From: Gemmatimonadota bacterium
GTDB lineage: Bacteria; 4572-55; J002
DNA length: 59,166 nt
Reading direction: 5' to 3'
NCBI GenBank assembly: GCA_003697105.1
Contig: RFFQ01000138.1
Coordinates: 1-59,166 of the forward strand
Part shown: positions 34,880 to 42,857 of the stretch, in pieces
Layout: each line of letters begins with the position of its first letter
Position numbering within the stretch: position 1 is the stretch's first letter
Made by a program: the position numbers and the translations under genes
Notes under the pieces: model-generated
Told to the model about the DNA's origin: nothing
The model's database searches: none
Seen by the model: only the letters and a program-made list of their open reading frames with translations

Positions 34880-36019
34880 ATGAAAACAATTCTTGCCATA
34901 GAAGATGAATACGCCATTCGGGAAGCGATAAAAAGTGTCCTTTCCTATGAAGGATTTGATGTTATCAGTGCCCGGAATGGCTTGGAAGGGGTTGAACTTG
35001 CCAAAAAATACCTACCGGATTTGATTTTATGCGACATCATGATGCCGGGTTTAGACGGGTATGAAGTCATTGCGGAACTCCAGAAATTTCAGGCAACGGC
35101 TACTATCCCTTTTGTTTTTTTGACAGCGAGAGTCGATAAAACAGACCTCCGGCGCGGAATGGAATTAGGCGCAGATGATTATCTGATGAAACCGTTTCGG
35201 GCAGATGAGCTTCTCGCAGCAGTCCGCACGCGTTTAGAAAAGAAAGAGACCTTGATCCAAAATGGCGAGCGCAAACTAAAAACGTTGCGCGGGAACATCA
35301 TCCATGCGTTACCCCACGAGCTCCGCACGCCTTTGACCTCAATTTTGGGATTCTCCAATTTGCTGGTTGAAAACAGTGAGATGCTCGAACCGAGTCAAAT
35401 CAAAGAGATGTCAAAGTCGATCCGCAATGCCGCCCGAAATCTGGAACGGCTTATTCAAAACTTCCTGACCTATGCCCAAATTGAATTGACTTTGGAAGAT
35501 GAAGCTAAACTTACCTACTTGCGAAACCAATATATTGAAAATCCGGTACTAACTATTACAGAACCGTGCCAGCAAAAAGCCGTCGAATTTGGTCGAGGAG
35601 ATGACCTGACACTGGATATTGAGCATGTACCTATCTGGATCGCCAGTAGTGATCTAAAAAAAGTAATATGGGAACTCATGGATAATGCGTTTAAGTTCTC
35701 TACCGCAGGAACACCCATTGTAGTGACCGCTAAATTGGAAACAGGGAATGAGAAGCCCGCCCCAACAGAGCCTAAATATGTAATTGAAATCACAAACCGG
35801 GGACGGGGAATGACGCCGGATCAAATTGCTAATATTGGCGCCTACATGCAATTTGAACGCGCCTTCTACGAGCAAAAGGGGCAAGGAATGGGGCTAATCA
35901 TCGCCAAACGCTTAATCGAATTGCATGAAGGAACATTGCGAATTTTCAGTGTTCCAGAATCGGAAACAACCGTGCAAATCAAATTAAACCCAAAATTGAA
36001 GGACAAAAGCACTTGCTAA
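34880..36019 (+). CDS. Response-regulator/histidine-kinase hybrid (REC-HisKA-HATPase)
   Basis: About 379 aa from ATG 34880 (MKTILAIEDEYAIREAI); an upstream ATG at 34841 would add 13 unlikely residues. The N-terminal receiver domain has LILCDIMMPGLDGYEV (phospho-Asp) and Lys in DDYLMKPFRADE. HisKA follows, with NIIHALPHELRTPLTSILGF (phospho-His), and then a HATPase with IWELMDNAFKFS (N box), RGRGMTPDQI and GQGMGLIIAKRLIELHEG (G box). There is no membrane segment, so it is cytosolic and takes input from the receiver, like orphan REC-HK proteins. It ends just before a strong bidirectional terminator. The 3'-terminal fragment at 58.7 kb is related to its ATPase part. Confidence 0.9.
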   Translation: MKTILAIEDEYAIREAIKSVLSYEGFDVISARNGLEGVELAKKYLPDLILCDIMMPGLDGYEVIAELQKFQATATIPFVFLTARVDKTDLRRGMELGADDYLMKPFRADELLAAVRTRLEKKETLIQNGERKLKTLRGNIIHALPHELRTPLTSILGFSNLLVENSEMLEPSQIKEMSKSIRNAARNLERLIQNFLTYAQIELTLEDEAKLTYLRNQYIENPVLTITEPCQQKAVEFGRGDDLTLDIEHVPIWIASSDLKKVIWELMDNAFKFSTAGTPIVVTAKLETGNEKPAPTEPKYVIEITNRGRGMTPDQIANIGAYMQFERAFYEQKGQGMGLIIAKRLIELHEGTLRIFSVPESETTVQIKLNPKLKDKSTC

Positions 36020-36053
36020 GCGGTATGAAACAGCCCAGGTCCCCCCAACAGAA

Positions 36054-36091
36054 GAAACCCCCCTTTCAGATGCGGCTGAAGGGGGGGTTTC
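36054..36091. terminator. Bidirectional rho-independent terminator
   Basis: GAAACCCCCCTTTCAG (36054-36069) and CTGAAGGGGGGGTTTC (36076-36091) form a 16-bp stem with one wobble and a 6-nt loop. It lies between convergent genes, the REC-kinase and the CoA-transferase. Confidence 0.85.
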
Positions 36092-36112
36092 ATGTTGGAA
36101 TGGCAAATATGT

Positions 36113-37408
36113 TTAAATATAATTGCATGATTGGGCATATTCCAACAGTTCATCCCGAAAATCAGGATGAGCGATTTCTACCAGCGCATTCACCCGTTCT
36201 CGGATGCTTTTGCCATGCAAATAGGCAATTCCAAACTCGGTAACAATGTAATGGACATCCCCTCGAGAAGTCACCACGCCAGCTCCCGGTTTGAGTTTAG
36301 GGACAATCCGGGAAACAGTGCCATTTTTGGCGGTTGAGGGCAAGGCAATAATCGGTTTACCCCCTTTCGAGCGAGCGGCGCCCCGAATAAAATCCACCTG
36401 ACCGCCAATACCGCTGTAAAACCGGCATCCCATTGAATCCGCGCATACCTGACCGGTAATATCCACCTCAATAGCAGAGTTGATCGCAACCATTTTATGA
36501 TTTTGACTTATGATAAACGGGTCATTGACATACTGGGTGGGGTGCATTTCAATAATAGGATTATCATCAATATAATCATAAACACGTTTGGTTCCCAGCA
36601 CAAACCCAGCAACAATTTTGCCCGGGTGTAATGTCTTTTTTTCATTATTTATAATGCCATTATCCACTAGATCAATCACACCATCAGAGAACATCTCCGA
36701 ATGAACCCCTAAATCTTTTTTATCGTTCAAATAGAGCAAAACCCCATCGGGGATACCACCGATGCCCATCTGCAAGGTTGAGCCATCTTCGATTAGGGAA
36801 GCTACATTTTGCCCGATTTTCTTTTGCAGTTCGGAAGGTTGCCCTTGAGGCAGTTCGGAAAGCGGGCTTGATGTTTCCACACAATAATGAATTTTACTGA
36901 CATGAATAAAGCTATCCCCGTGACAACGAGGCATCTGATCATTAATTTCGGCAATAATAACTTTTGCGGACTGAGCGGCGGGCATTGTGACCCCGACTTC
37001 AATCCCAAAACAACAAAACCCGTGTTCATCTGGAGGCGAAACGTTTATGAGTGCCACATCAATGGGCAAATGTCCTTCCAGAAATAAGCTAGGAACTTCA
37101 CTTAGGAAAATTGGAACATAATCGGAGCGTCCTTCTTGCACCGCCTTACGCACGTTCCCCCCGATAAATAAATTCCGAACATGAAAGCTATCGGCATATT
37201 TTTCACTGACATAGTCTGCTTCTCCGACAGTTAAAATATGCACAATTTCCACATCGTTAAGTTCCGGAGCTCGCTGTGTCAGGGCATCTACCAACACATG
37301 GGGCATGGCACAGCCCGCTCCGACATAGACACGTTGCCCGGATTTAATCACTTGAACCGCTTCTTCCGCCGTTACTCGTCGCTCTTGATAGCGTTGATAC
37401 CATCCCAT
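36113..37408 (-). CDS. Acetyl-CoA hydrolase/CoA-transferase family (4-hydroxybutyrate-type CoA-transferase)
   Basis: 432 aa from ATG 37408, with a strong AAGGAGGT seven nt upstream; upstream in-frame residues are not coding. SGQRVYVGAGCAMPHVLVDALTQ opens the CoA-binding N-terminal domain. QMGIGGIPDGVLLYL and LGVHSEMFSDGVIDLVDNG (the catalytic Glu that forms the glutamyl-CoA intermediate) mark the C-terminal domain, and GGIGGQVDFIRGAARSKGGK is present in close form. The family moves CoA between acyl groups such as acetate, succinate, butyrate and 4-hydroxybutyrate; the substrate cannot be fixed. It follows alanine dehydrogenase with a 14-nt gap, so the pair may serve fermentation or assimilation of amino-acid-derived acids. 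Confidence 0.9.
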   Translation of the reverse strand: MGWYQRYQERRVTAEEAVQVIKSGQRVYVGAGCAMPHVLVDALTQRAPELNDVEIVHILTVGEADYVSEKYADSFHVRNLFIGGNVRKAVQEGRSDYVPIFLSEVPSLFLEGHLPIDVALINVSPPDEHGFCCFGIEVGVTMPAAQSAKVIIAEINDQMPRCHGDSFIHVSKIHYCVETSSPLSELPQGQPSELQKKIGQNVASLIEDGSTLQMGIGGIPDGVLLYLNDKKDLGVHSEMFSDGVIDLVDNGIINNEKKTLHPGKIVAGFVLGTKRVYDYIDDNPIIEMHPTQYVNDPFIISQNHKMVAINSAIEVDITGQVCADSMGCRFYSGIGGQVDFIRGAARSKGGKPIIALPSTAKNGTVSRIVPKLKPGAGVVTSRGDVHYIVTEFGIAYLHGKSIRERVNALVEIAHPDFRDELLEYAQSCNYI

Positions 37409-37422
37409 ATCGACCTCCTTCT

Positions 37423-38538
37423 TTAGCGCAAAACATCTGTCAGCGGTTGGTAAGAAACATTTATGGCTTTTGCCATACTTTCGTTGGTGGCATAACCTTG
37501 GTAGGTAAAAACACAATTTGCAAAATAGGGTACTTGCGCAATGACATCCCCCAAACCACAGTCTGCTAATGCCACAACGAATGGGAGCAACGCATTGTTT
37601 AAGGCATGTGTCGCCGTTCGTGCCACCACGGACGGAATATTCGGTACACAGAAATGGATCACATCATGTTTGACATACGTCGGCTCTTCCCACGACGTGG
37701 GGCGGCTTGTTTCAGAACATCCGCCTTGATCGATAGCGACATCCACAAAAACAGATTTGGGTTTCATGGATTTAATCATCTCTTCAGTGAGGACTAACGG
37801 CGCGCGCTGTCCTCGCCGCAAAACAGCACCGATCAGAATGTTCGCAAACTGGACACTTTTACCAATGGTCACGGGGTTCGCATAACTGGTGGTCACCCGA
37901 TGTTGGGTTAGGGCTTCTAATTTCCGCAACTTTTCAACATCGTTATCCAGAACAATCACTTGCGCCGCGTGCATGGCTTTTAAAGCGGCATGTTGTCCGA
38001 CGACACCAGCACCTAAAATTACGACAATCGCCCGAGGAACACCAGCAACACCGTCTAGCAAAATCCCACGACCACCGTAATTATTTTGTAAATATTGCGC
38101 CCCAATTTGAATGCTCAGTGCCCCCGCAATTTCGCTCATTGCATTTAGAATCGGAAAATTTCCATCCTGATCCTGTAATAGTTCGTAACCAAACGTGGTT
38201 ACGTTTTTATCTAACAACCCTTTAACTAACTCTTTTGGTGCAATGGAAAGGTGCATGGCAGACCCGATCATCTGCCCGTCACGAATAAATTCCAAATCTG
38301 GCACCGTCAATGGGGAAATTTTGAGGAGGATATCCGAACGTCTGAAGATTTCCTCTTTGGAGTACACGATTTTCGCACCGGCGGCAATATACTGATCATT
38401 CAGGAAGCCACTTTGTAAGCCGGCATCTTTTTCGACATATACTTCGTGCCCATGCGAGGTCAATACTTGAACTCCCGTTGGTGTCAACGGAACGCGGGCT
38501 TCATGGTGGTGATGCTCCTTAGCAAGTCCAATAATCAT
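37423..38538 (-). CDS. ald: Alanine dehydrogenase
   Basis: 371 aa, full length. The opening motif differs slightly from the usual MIIGVPKE. EARVPLTPTGVQVL, GSAMHLSIAPKEL, TFGYELLQD, MSEIAGALSIQIGAQYL and AIVVILGAGVVGQHAALKAMHA (Rossmann NAD loop) match the family, as does VAIDQGGCSETSRPTSWEEPTYV (quoted as VAIDQGGCSETSRPTS). It interconverts alanine and pyruvate with NAD and ammonia. A close relative is lysine-ketoglutarate reductase/saccharopine dehydrogenase, but length and motifs favour alanine dehydrogenase. A strong promoter lies 61 nt upstream of its start, and the CoA-transferase gene follows. Confidence 0.94.
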   Translation of the reverse strand: MIIGLAKEHHHHEARVPLTPTGVQVLTSHGHEVYVEKDAGLQSGFLNDQYIAAGAKIVYSKEEIFRRSDILLKISPLTVPDLEFIRDGQMIGSAMHLSIAPKELVKGLLDKNVTTFGYELLQDQDGNFPILNAMSEIAGALSIQIGAQYLQNNYGGRGILLDGVAGVPRAIVVILGAGVVGQHAALKAMHAAQVIVLDNDVEKLRKLEALTQHRVTTSYANPVTIGKSVQFANILIGAVLRRGQRAPLVLTEEMIKSMKPKSVFVDVAIDQGGCSETSRPTSWEEPTYVKHDVIHFCVPNIPSVVARTATHALNNALLPFVVALADCGLGDVIAQVPYFANCVFTYQGYATNESMAKAINVSYQPLTDVLR

Positions 38539-38598
38539 TCGTCGGCTCCTTTCACAAAATACAAATCGCCTTTAAAATAGAGTGAAATACTATCTGGG

Positions 38599-38627
38599 AG
38601 TTTAGCTTAACTTTTGGTTTCTGTCAA
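38599..38627 (-). promoter_or_regulatory. Sigma-70 promoter for the ald-CoA-transferase operon
   Basis: Minus-strand TTGACA (38627-38622), 17-nt spacer, TAAACT (38604-38599), 61-89 nt upstream of the ald start. Confidence 0.65.
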
Positions 38628-38751
38628 GTATAAATGATAAAAAAGTCTTTTTTTCTAGGCAGGAGAACCACACCGTTTGTGAGGCTCTCAAAAACAGGTT
38701 ATATCAGGGATGGGACAATGTTTGAAAAGAGACGCTTGGGTAGGTTCACTC

Positions 38752-38788
38752 AAAAAAAAACACCAACGTTGGTGGTTTGCGTTGGTGT
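38752..38788 (-). terminator. Rho-independent terminator after the structured region
   Basis: On the minus strand ACACCAACG (38788-38780) and CGTTGGTGT (38768-38760) form a perfect 9-bp stem followed by nine T residues (38760-38752). It ends minus-strand transcripts from the receiver gene or structured RNA. Confidence 0.85.
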
Positions 38789-39128
38789 GGTAAATGAACA
38801 TTCTGTGAAAAGGTCGATTTGCTCGGGGCTTGCTTTGAAAGGAGAAGGCACCGTCATTTCTCAGCAAAGAGGTTGTAGGAGAAGGCGTGAGCACATCGAC
38901 CTTCCTCACAGAATTTTGTCATGCGAAGAGAATTCCCCAGGGAGGAGAGATTACCGTTTTGCCGGGGGATAAAAGCGGTAATCGAGGAATTCTCGTTCGC
39001 ATAGGTTGTGAAAGAACTTACATTGGGAGAAACCGTCAGGGGATTCCGCATGGGAGGGTCGTCCGCCATAACATCCACTCCCGCTGTTCCTTCAAGAAAC
39101 GCCCCCTGACGGTGTCTTACCGTCAGGG
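38752..39128 (-). ncRNA. Structured intergenic region, candidate noncoding RNA or interspersed repeat
   Basis: On the minus strand, downstream of the receiver gene, a ~375-nt stretch folds into successive long stems. Plus-strand coordinates of the arms: ATTCTGTGA...AAGGTCGAT (38800-38818) with ATCGACCTT...TCACAGAAT (38895-38914); GCGAAGAGAATTCC (38923-38936) with GGAATTCTCGTTCGC (38986-39000), holding an inner ATTACCG/CGGTAAT; and ACCGTCAGGGG (39032-39042) with CCCCTGACGGT (39103-39113). The last arm can also pair with ACCGTCAGGG at 39119-39128, so two stems exclude each other. The tract ends in a terminator. Short minus-strand frames here have unnatural composition. It may be the structured 3' end of the receiver mRNA, an ncRNA, or a repeat family. 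Confidence 0.5.
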
Positions 39129-39590
39129 TGTGGTTTTACTGGCATACATCTCGACCGGATCGGTACTATCGGCGATTCCAGCAGGGGAAGCACCGGTCCG
39201 GTCATCCAGTTCCAAGTCCGTTTCATCCAGAACACGCACCACCAATTCACTAAGCCGGCTCATGGAAAACGGTTTGTAGATGTATTCATCAACACCCAAA
39301 TCTCGGATTCGTTGTTCCATTTTGTGGACATTGTAGGCGGTCATCAAAATGACTTTTGTTTGGGGACTCACCTTTTTTGCAACCGAGATAAATTCCAACC
39401 CACTAATGCCCGGCAATTTCAAGTCCGAAATCAGCAAATCATAGGTCTGATGTTGCATCATTTTCAAGGCATCTTCACCACTATGGGTTGTATGAACCAC
39501 ATAATTTGGGTTTTCGCTCAACTCTTCGGCGAGCAAAAAGGTGAAGATTCGCTCATCATCTATAATCAAGATATATTTCGATGTTTGCAT
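39123..39590 (-). CDS. Single-domain response regulator (receiver)
   Basis: 155 aa; ATG preceded by GAGGGG five nt before. A receiver domain fills residues 1-125: YILIIDDERIFTFLLAEEL (acidic pocket), TYDLLISDLKLPGISGLEF (phospho-Asp), VILMTAYNVHKM and the Lys in DEYIYKPFSMSRL. There is no output domain; residues 126-155 form an acidic, probably disordered tail. It is preceded by a sigma-54-type promoter and lies next to an NtrC-type activator, so the activator probably controls it. It may be a phosphate sink or relay intermediate for the REC-kinase or the hybrid kinase, which is inference. Confidence 0.9.
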   Translation of the reverse strand: MQTSKYILIIDDERIFTFLLAEELSENPNYVVHTTHSGEDALKMMQHQTYDLLISDLKLPGISGLEFISVAKKVSPQTKVILMTAYNVHKMEQRIRDLGVDEYIYKPFSMSRLSELVVRVLDETDLELDDRTGASPAGIADSTDPVEMYASKTTP

Positions 39591-39649
39591 TGCAACCCCT
39601 CAATTCATATCAGTTGAACGGGTATTCGTCGATCTGTAAATTGGCAGAT

Positions 39650-39665
39650 TGCAATGCCTATACCA
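39650..39665 (-). promoter_or_regulatory. Sigma-54 (RpoN) -24/-12 promoter
   Basis: Minus-strand TGGTATAGGCATTGCA (39665-39650) fits the consensus TGGYAYR-N4-TTGCW with the exact GG-GC spacing. It points at the receiver gene 60 nt downstream and is next to an NtrC-type activator gene. Confidence 0.65.
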
Positions 39666-39751
39666 GATTTTTGGAAGGAAGATTCGTAATTACTAACTTA
39701 CTGATATAGTTGATGTTATTGGGATTGGTAAACGGCGTGAGAGGGATAATA

Positions 39752-39857
39752 GGGGCTGAATTTCATTGAAAAGGAAAATTATTCAGCCCCAAAGTCGTAG
39801 GAAGGAAACCTTCTATAGGGTATAACCCTTTATTTATCAGACAAATAAATCGTCTGA
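39752..39857. promoter_or_regulatory. Palindromes upstream of the sigma-54 promoter, candidate activator binding sites
   Basis: GGGGCTGAAT (39752-39761) mirrors ATTCAGCCCC (39781-39790), and TCAGAC (39837-39842) mirrors GTCTGA (39852-39857). They lie roughly 100-200 bp upstream of the receiver's -24/-12 promoter, where NtrC-type enhancer proteins bind. They could instead be stems that end the NtrC-type transcript. Confidence 0.4.
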
Positions 39858-39888
39858 AAAAAAGTTAAAAGGTTTGAAAAGATATTTT

Positions 39889-41385
39889 TCAGACATCGTC
39901 GTTCTCATCGCTGTCCATAATATCTTGACTGCGGATACCGAATTTGTTCATCCGGTAGCGGAAGGATTGGCGGGACACTCCGACTAATTTCGCCGCTCGA
40001 ACCTGATTACCGTGGGTTAAGGCTAAAGCTTGTTCCACAATGGCGCGTTCGGCGATTTCCATCATCTCATTGAATGGCATTCCTTTTTCCGGCAGCCGCA
40101 CATGTACCGGTGTATTTTCATCCAGATAAATGCCTGTGGATTCCGTTTCCTCGGATAAAGCTAAAATGGTATCCGTAGAGGGATGGCTTTCGATTTCAAT
40201 CGGTATCGTTGCCGTATCCAAAAATAGGTGCTCGGGACCAATTTCCGACCCGCTGCACAAAATCACGGCGCGTTCAATCACATTTTTTAATTCGCGGATA
40301 TTGCCGGGCCAGTTATATTCCAGCATTACTTTTTTTGCCGCCTCCGTGAAGCCCCGAATGGTGCGGCCTACCGCTTTGGAGCGTTCATCTAAAAAGGCAC
40401 GGGCAACCAGCAAAATATCTTCTTTCCGGTCTCGTAGAGGGGGCAACTGAATCGGCATAACGTTAAGCCGGTAATACAAATCTTCCCGAAATTCATTGAG
40501 GCGCACCGCCTCTTTTAGATCGCGGTTGGTGGCGGCAATGATCCGCAGATTGACATAAACATCTTTTGTCCCTCCGACCCGCTTGAACTTGCGAGTTTCC
40601 AACACGCGCAATAATTTCACTTGTACATTCGGGTGCATATCGCCGATTTCATCCAGAAAGAGGGTACCCCCATCCGCCAGTTCTAACAGCCCCAATTTCC
40701 GGCGCTTGGCGCCCGTGAAGGCACCCGGTTCATAGCCGAAAAGTTCACTTTCCAGCAAATTTTCCGGGATGGCAGCGCAGTTGATCTCTAAAAAGGCTTG
40801 TTCCGCACGAGGGCTTTGGTAGTGAACTAAATTGGCAATCAGTTCCTTACCGGTGCCACTTTCTCCTTGAATGAGTACCGTCGTGGTGTCGCTCCGCGCT
40901 ACTTTTGCCACGATGTCATACACATACTCCATATTTTTAGAGCGACCGACCACATAATCCATCCCAATTTTGATCTTGCCCCGTTTTTCTTCCCGGAGAT
41001 ACTCCACTTCACGGCGCAGTTTTTCCTTCTCCAGCAATTGCTGAATTGTGATTTTAAGTTTATCTAAATCAAACGGTTTTTCCAGATAGTCAACCGCACC
41101 GATTTTGGTGGCTTGGACAGCACTCCGCACTGAGCCGTGCGCCGTCATGATAATCACTTGGGAATCCAAATGATTGTCTTTGATCTGTTTTAGCACCTCA
41201 ATACCATTCATTCCCGGCAGGACCAGATCGAGCAAAATCACATCTGGGACAATCTTTTTGGCGATTTCAACAGCGTCTTCGCCCGTACCGGCCCCGACGA
41301 CTTCATATTCCAACTGTTTGAGATACCGCTCCAAATTCAACCGGAACGATTCTTTATCATCTACGACCAAAATAACCGGTGACAT
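39889..41385 (-). CDS. Sigma-54-dependent response regulator, NtrC family
   Basis: 498 aa. Receiver (residues 1-120; phospho-Asp in VILLDLVLPGMNG, Lys in DYLEKPFD); AAA+ central domain (GESGTGKELIANL Walker A, GYEPGAFTGAKRR sigma-54 contact loop, DGGTLFLDEIGDM Walker B, RLNVMPIQLPPLRDR); and a Fis-type helix-turn-helix at the C-terminus (QALALTHGNQVRAAKLVGVSRQSFRYRM, in pieces). It is an activator of sigma-54 promoters after phosphorylation. The gene lies downstream of a DUF58 and two related proteins on the same strand, 11 nt after the last one. A -24/-12 promoter just beyond its 3' end is its likely target. Two T/A-rich palindromes overlap the stop region. Confidence 0.94.
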   Translation of the reverse strand: MSPVILVVDDKESFRLNLERYLKQLEYEVVGAGTGEDAVEIAKKIVPDVILLDLVLPGMNGIEVLKQIKDNHLDSQVIIMTAHGSVRSAVQATKIGAVDYLEKPFDLDKLKITIQQLLEKEKLRREVEYLREEKRGKIKIGMDYVVGRSKNMEYVYDIVAKVARSDTTTVLIQGESGTGKELIANLVHYQSPRAEQAFLEINCAAIPENLLESELFGYEPGAFTGAKRRKLGLLELADGGTLFLDEIGDMHPNVQVKLLRVLETRKFKRVGGTKDVYVNLRIIAATNRDLKEAVRLNEFREDLYYRLNVMPIQLPPLRDRKEDILLVARAFLDERSKAVGRTIRGFTEAAKKVMLEYNWPGNIRELKNVIERAVILCSGSEIGPEHLFLDTATIPIEIESHPSTDTILALSEETESTGIYLDENTPVHVRLPEKGMPFNEMMEIAERAIVEQALALTHGNQVRAAKLVGVSRQSFRYRMNKFGIRSQDIMDSDENDDV

Positions 41386-41396
41386 ACATTATCCCC

Positions 41397-42239
41397 CTAT
41401 GGTGTTACCTTGATATAATTTTTTTCCCAAAGATAGTGCAAGATCGGCTCGATGTGATGATAGGGCTGATTCAGAGCCGTGGCAATTTCTTCCCCTGTTT
41501 TTTGACCACGGAGATGAAACAACAAATCGATGCCGGTATTTCCAAATTGTTGGTGATAAGATTGGTAGCTGGGGCTTGTGGGATTCGCCAACTCAAAAGC
41601 GGAGGGGTCACGTACCAAAATTGACGCTCGGAAGTCAATGGTTTGAGGTACGGCGGGACTTGATGGTACGGTTTCAGGCGCTTGGGATGGGGTTGCAAAC
41701 ACGACCATCTGCATATCCGGTTGTTGTGTCATTTCATCTGGGGGTTTAATCGGCAACAATTCAGGGTCATCGTCCCGAAACAGCCCGATCACCCGTCCCA
41801 TTTCCGCAAAAATAACCGCGACATGGGACCCATGTTCCAGACGGATAGCACCACTGCCTTGATTTGCCAGCAATAGCCCCATTTGTAATGGATAATCTCC
41901 GTGGGGATAGTGAACTCCCGGTACAGAAAACAATTTGCGGCAATGATGTGCCACCTCAGGCGATAGCTCATAAAAGGTGACCTCACCCGAACGATGTTGC
42001 GCTTGTGCCAATATCTCGGGTTGCAAAGTTTTTGAAACCTGACGGTTTCCGCTATCTTCCAGAACAGACCCGCCGATGTCGCCCCGGTCAATCAAAATGA
42101 GACTTTCATCAGCCCCGTACTGGAACCTCAAATACCCTGAAAACGCAATCAATTTTAATTTTTTTAAGGTTCGTTCCAGATGAATATAGCGAGTTTCCAA
42201 TCCGGTGTGAAGGACGGTTCCACGTGGTAAAAAAGGCAT
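41397..42239 (-). CDS. Uncharacterised protein related to its upstream neighbour (DUF4388-like)
   Basis: 280 aa of unknown function. Residues 1-90 (LKLIAFSGYLRFQYGADESLILIDRGDIGG) resemble DUF4388-type domains, in which a FSGxLxx..G.....L.F..G.I pattern is found in gliding and chemotaxis-linked proteins (quoted here in pieces: FSGYLRFQYGADESLIL). Residues ~110-145 repeat a similar beta pattern. A Pro-rich linker near 170-195 leads to a C-terminal helical domain of ~70 residues (FHLRGQKTGEEIATALNQPYHHIEPILHYLWEKNYI in pieces) that looks like a winged helix. It is probably a paralogue of the 200-aa gene 15 nt upstream. It lies before the NtrC-type activator, so a signalling role is likely. Confidence 0.55.
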   Translation of the reverse strand: MPFLPRGTVLHTGLETRYIHLERTLKKLKLIAFSGYLRFQYGADESLILIDRGDIGGSVLEDSGNRQVSKTLQPEILAQAQHRSGEVTFYELSPEVAHHCRKLFSVPGVHYPHGDYPLQMGLLLANQGSGAIRLEHGSHVAVIFAEMGRVIGLFRDDDPELLPIKPPDEMTQQPDMQMVVFATPSQAPETVPSSPAVPQTIDFRASILVRDPSAFELANPTSPSYQSYHQQFGNTGIDLLFHLRGQKTGEEIATALNQPYHHIEPILHYLWEKNYIKVTP

Positions 42240-42254
42240 GGTTTTCGTGCCACC

Positions 42255-42857
42255 TTATGCTTTTGCACGATAAATATCGATCAGACAATCCGTTTTTTCA
42301 ATTAATGCGATGATCGGGCTTAAATCCGTTGAAATTTGCCGGTTGGATAGGTGGTATCCGCCCAATAGCTCCCCTTCATTTAACAAAATGCAGGCAATCA
42401 CCCGGTCATTTTGGGCGCACCGGACACATCCGGTGAACGTTTTCTGGTGCAGGGTATGGATCAACGCCGGTAATTCGACCAACTCACTCTCCAGTCCCAC
42501 TTGAACCGGCTCATTGTGGAACAAGGTATATAACGGTGAGATTTTATCGGGGGAGAGTTCACATAGATCAACGACGGCGTGTTCACTTGGGGAATGCAAC
42601 CGGTCGGATTGGTCGATCTCATTGATCGCTTTGATAAATGCCCGTTGACCGACCACCGTCTGGGTACCATACCGGTAATAAATGCCGGGCATATTGCCGG
42701 ACTTGAATAAGATCAGGGCTTCTTCATGAGTGCTGTGGTAATGGATATAGCCGGAAAAGCGCTGTTCGCCCATGTGTGCCACAAATTTACGAAAATCTAC
42801 AAAATCCACATCCAGGTGCTCAAAAAGGATATGTTCCCGCGGCAGGAGAAGCATCAT
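42255..42857 (-). CDS. Uncharacterised protein, paralogue of the next gene (DUF4388-like)
   Basis: 200 aa. It shares the opening LPR, an FSGYIHYHSTHEEALILFKSG segment (piece: FSGYIHYHSTHEEALILF) and a second repeat (FTGCVRCAQNDRVIACILLNEGELLGGYHL, in pieces) with the 280-aa protein encoded next, but it lacks the C-terminal winged-helix part. No membrane segment or signal peptide. The start is directly at the DUF58 stop; the ORFs abut with no gap, so they are surely co-transcribed. Function unknown; the two similar halves suggest an internal duplication of a small alpha/beta module. Confidence 0.55.
   Translation of the reverse strand: MMLLLPREHILFEHLDVDFVDFRKFVAHMGEQRFSGYIHYHSTHEEALILFKSGNMPGIYYRYGTQTVVGQRAFIKAINEIDQSDRLHSPSEHAVVDLCELSPDKISPLYTLFHNEPVQVGLESELVELPALIHTLHQKTFTGCVRCAQNDRVIACILLNEGELLGGYHLSNRQISTDLSPIIALIEKTDCLIDIYRAKA

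Noticed and set aside
38688-38909. A 73-aa minus-strand reading frame ending in CPIPDITCF
   Set aside because: It crosses a strong terminator and overlaps the stem-loop arms; no domain or start signal.
38854-39078. A 74-aa minus-strand reading frame in the structured intergenic region
   Set aside because: Its residues overlap long inverted-repeat arms, there is no ribosome site, and no domain is recognisable; the structure explains the sequence better.
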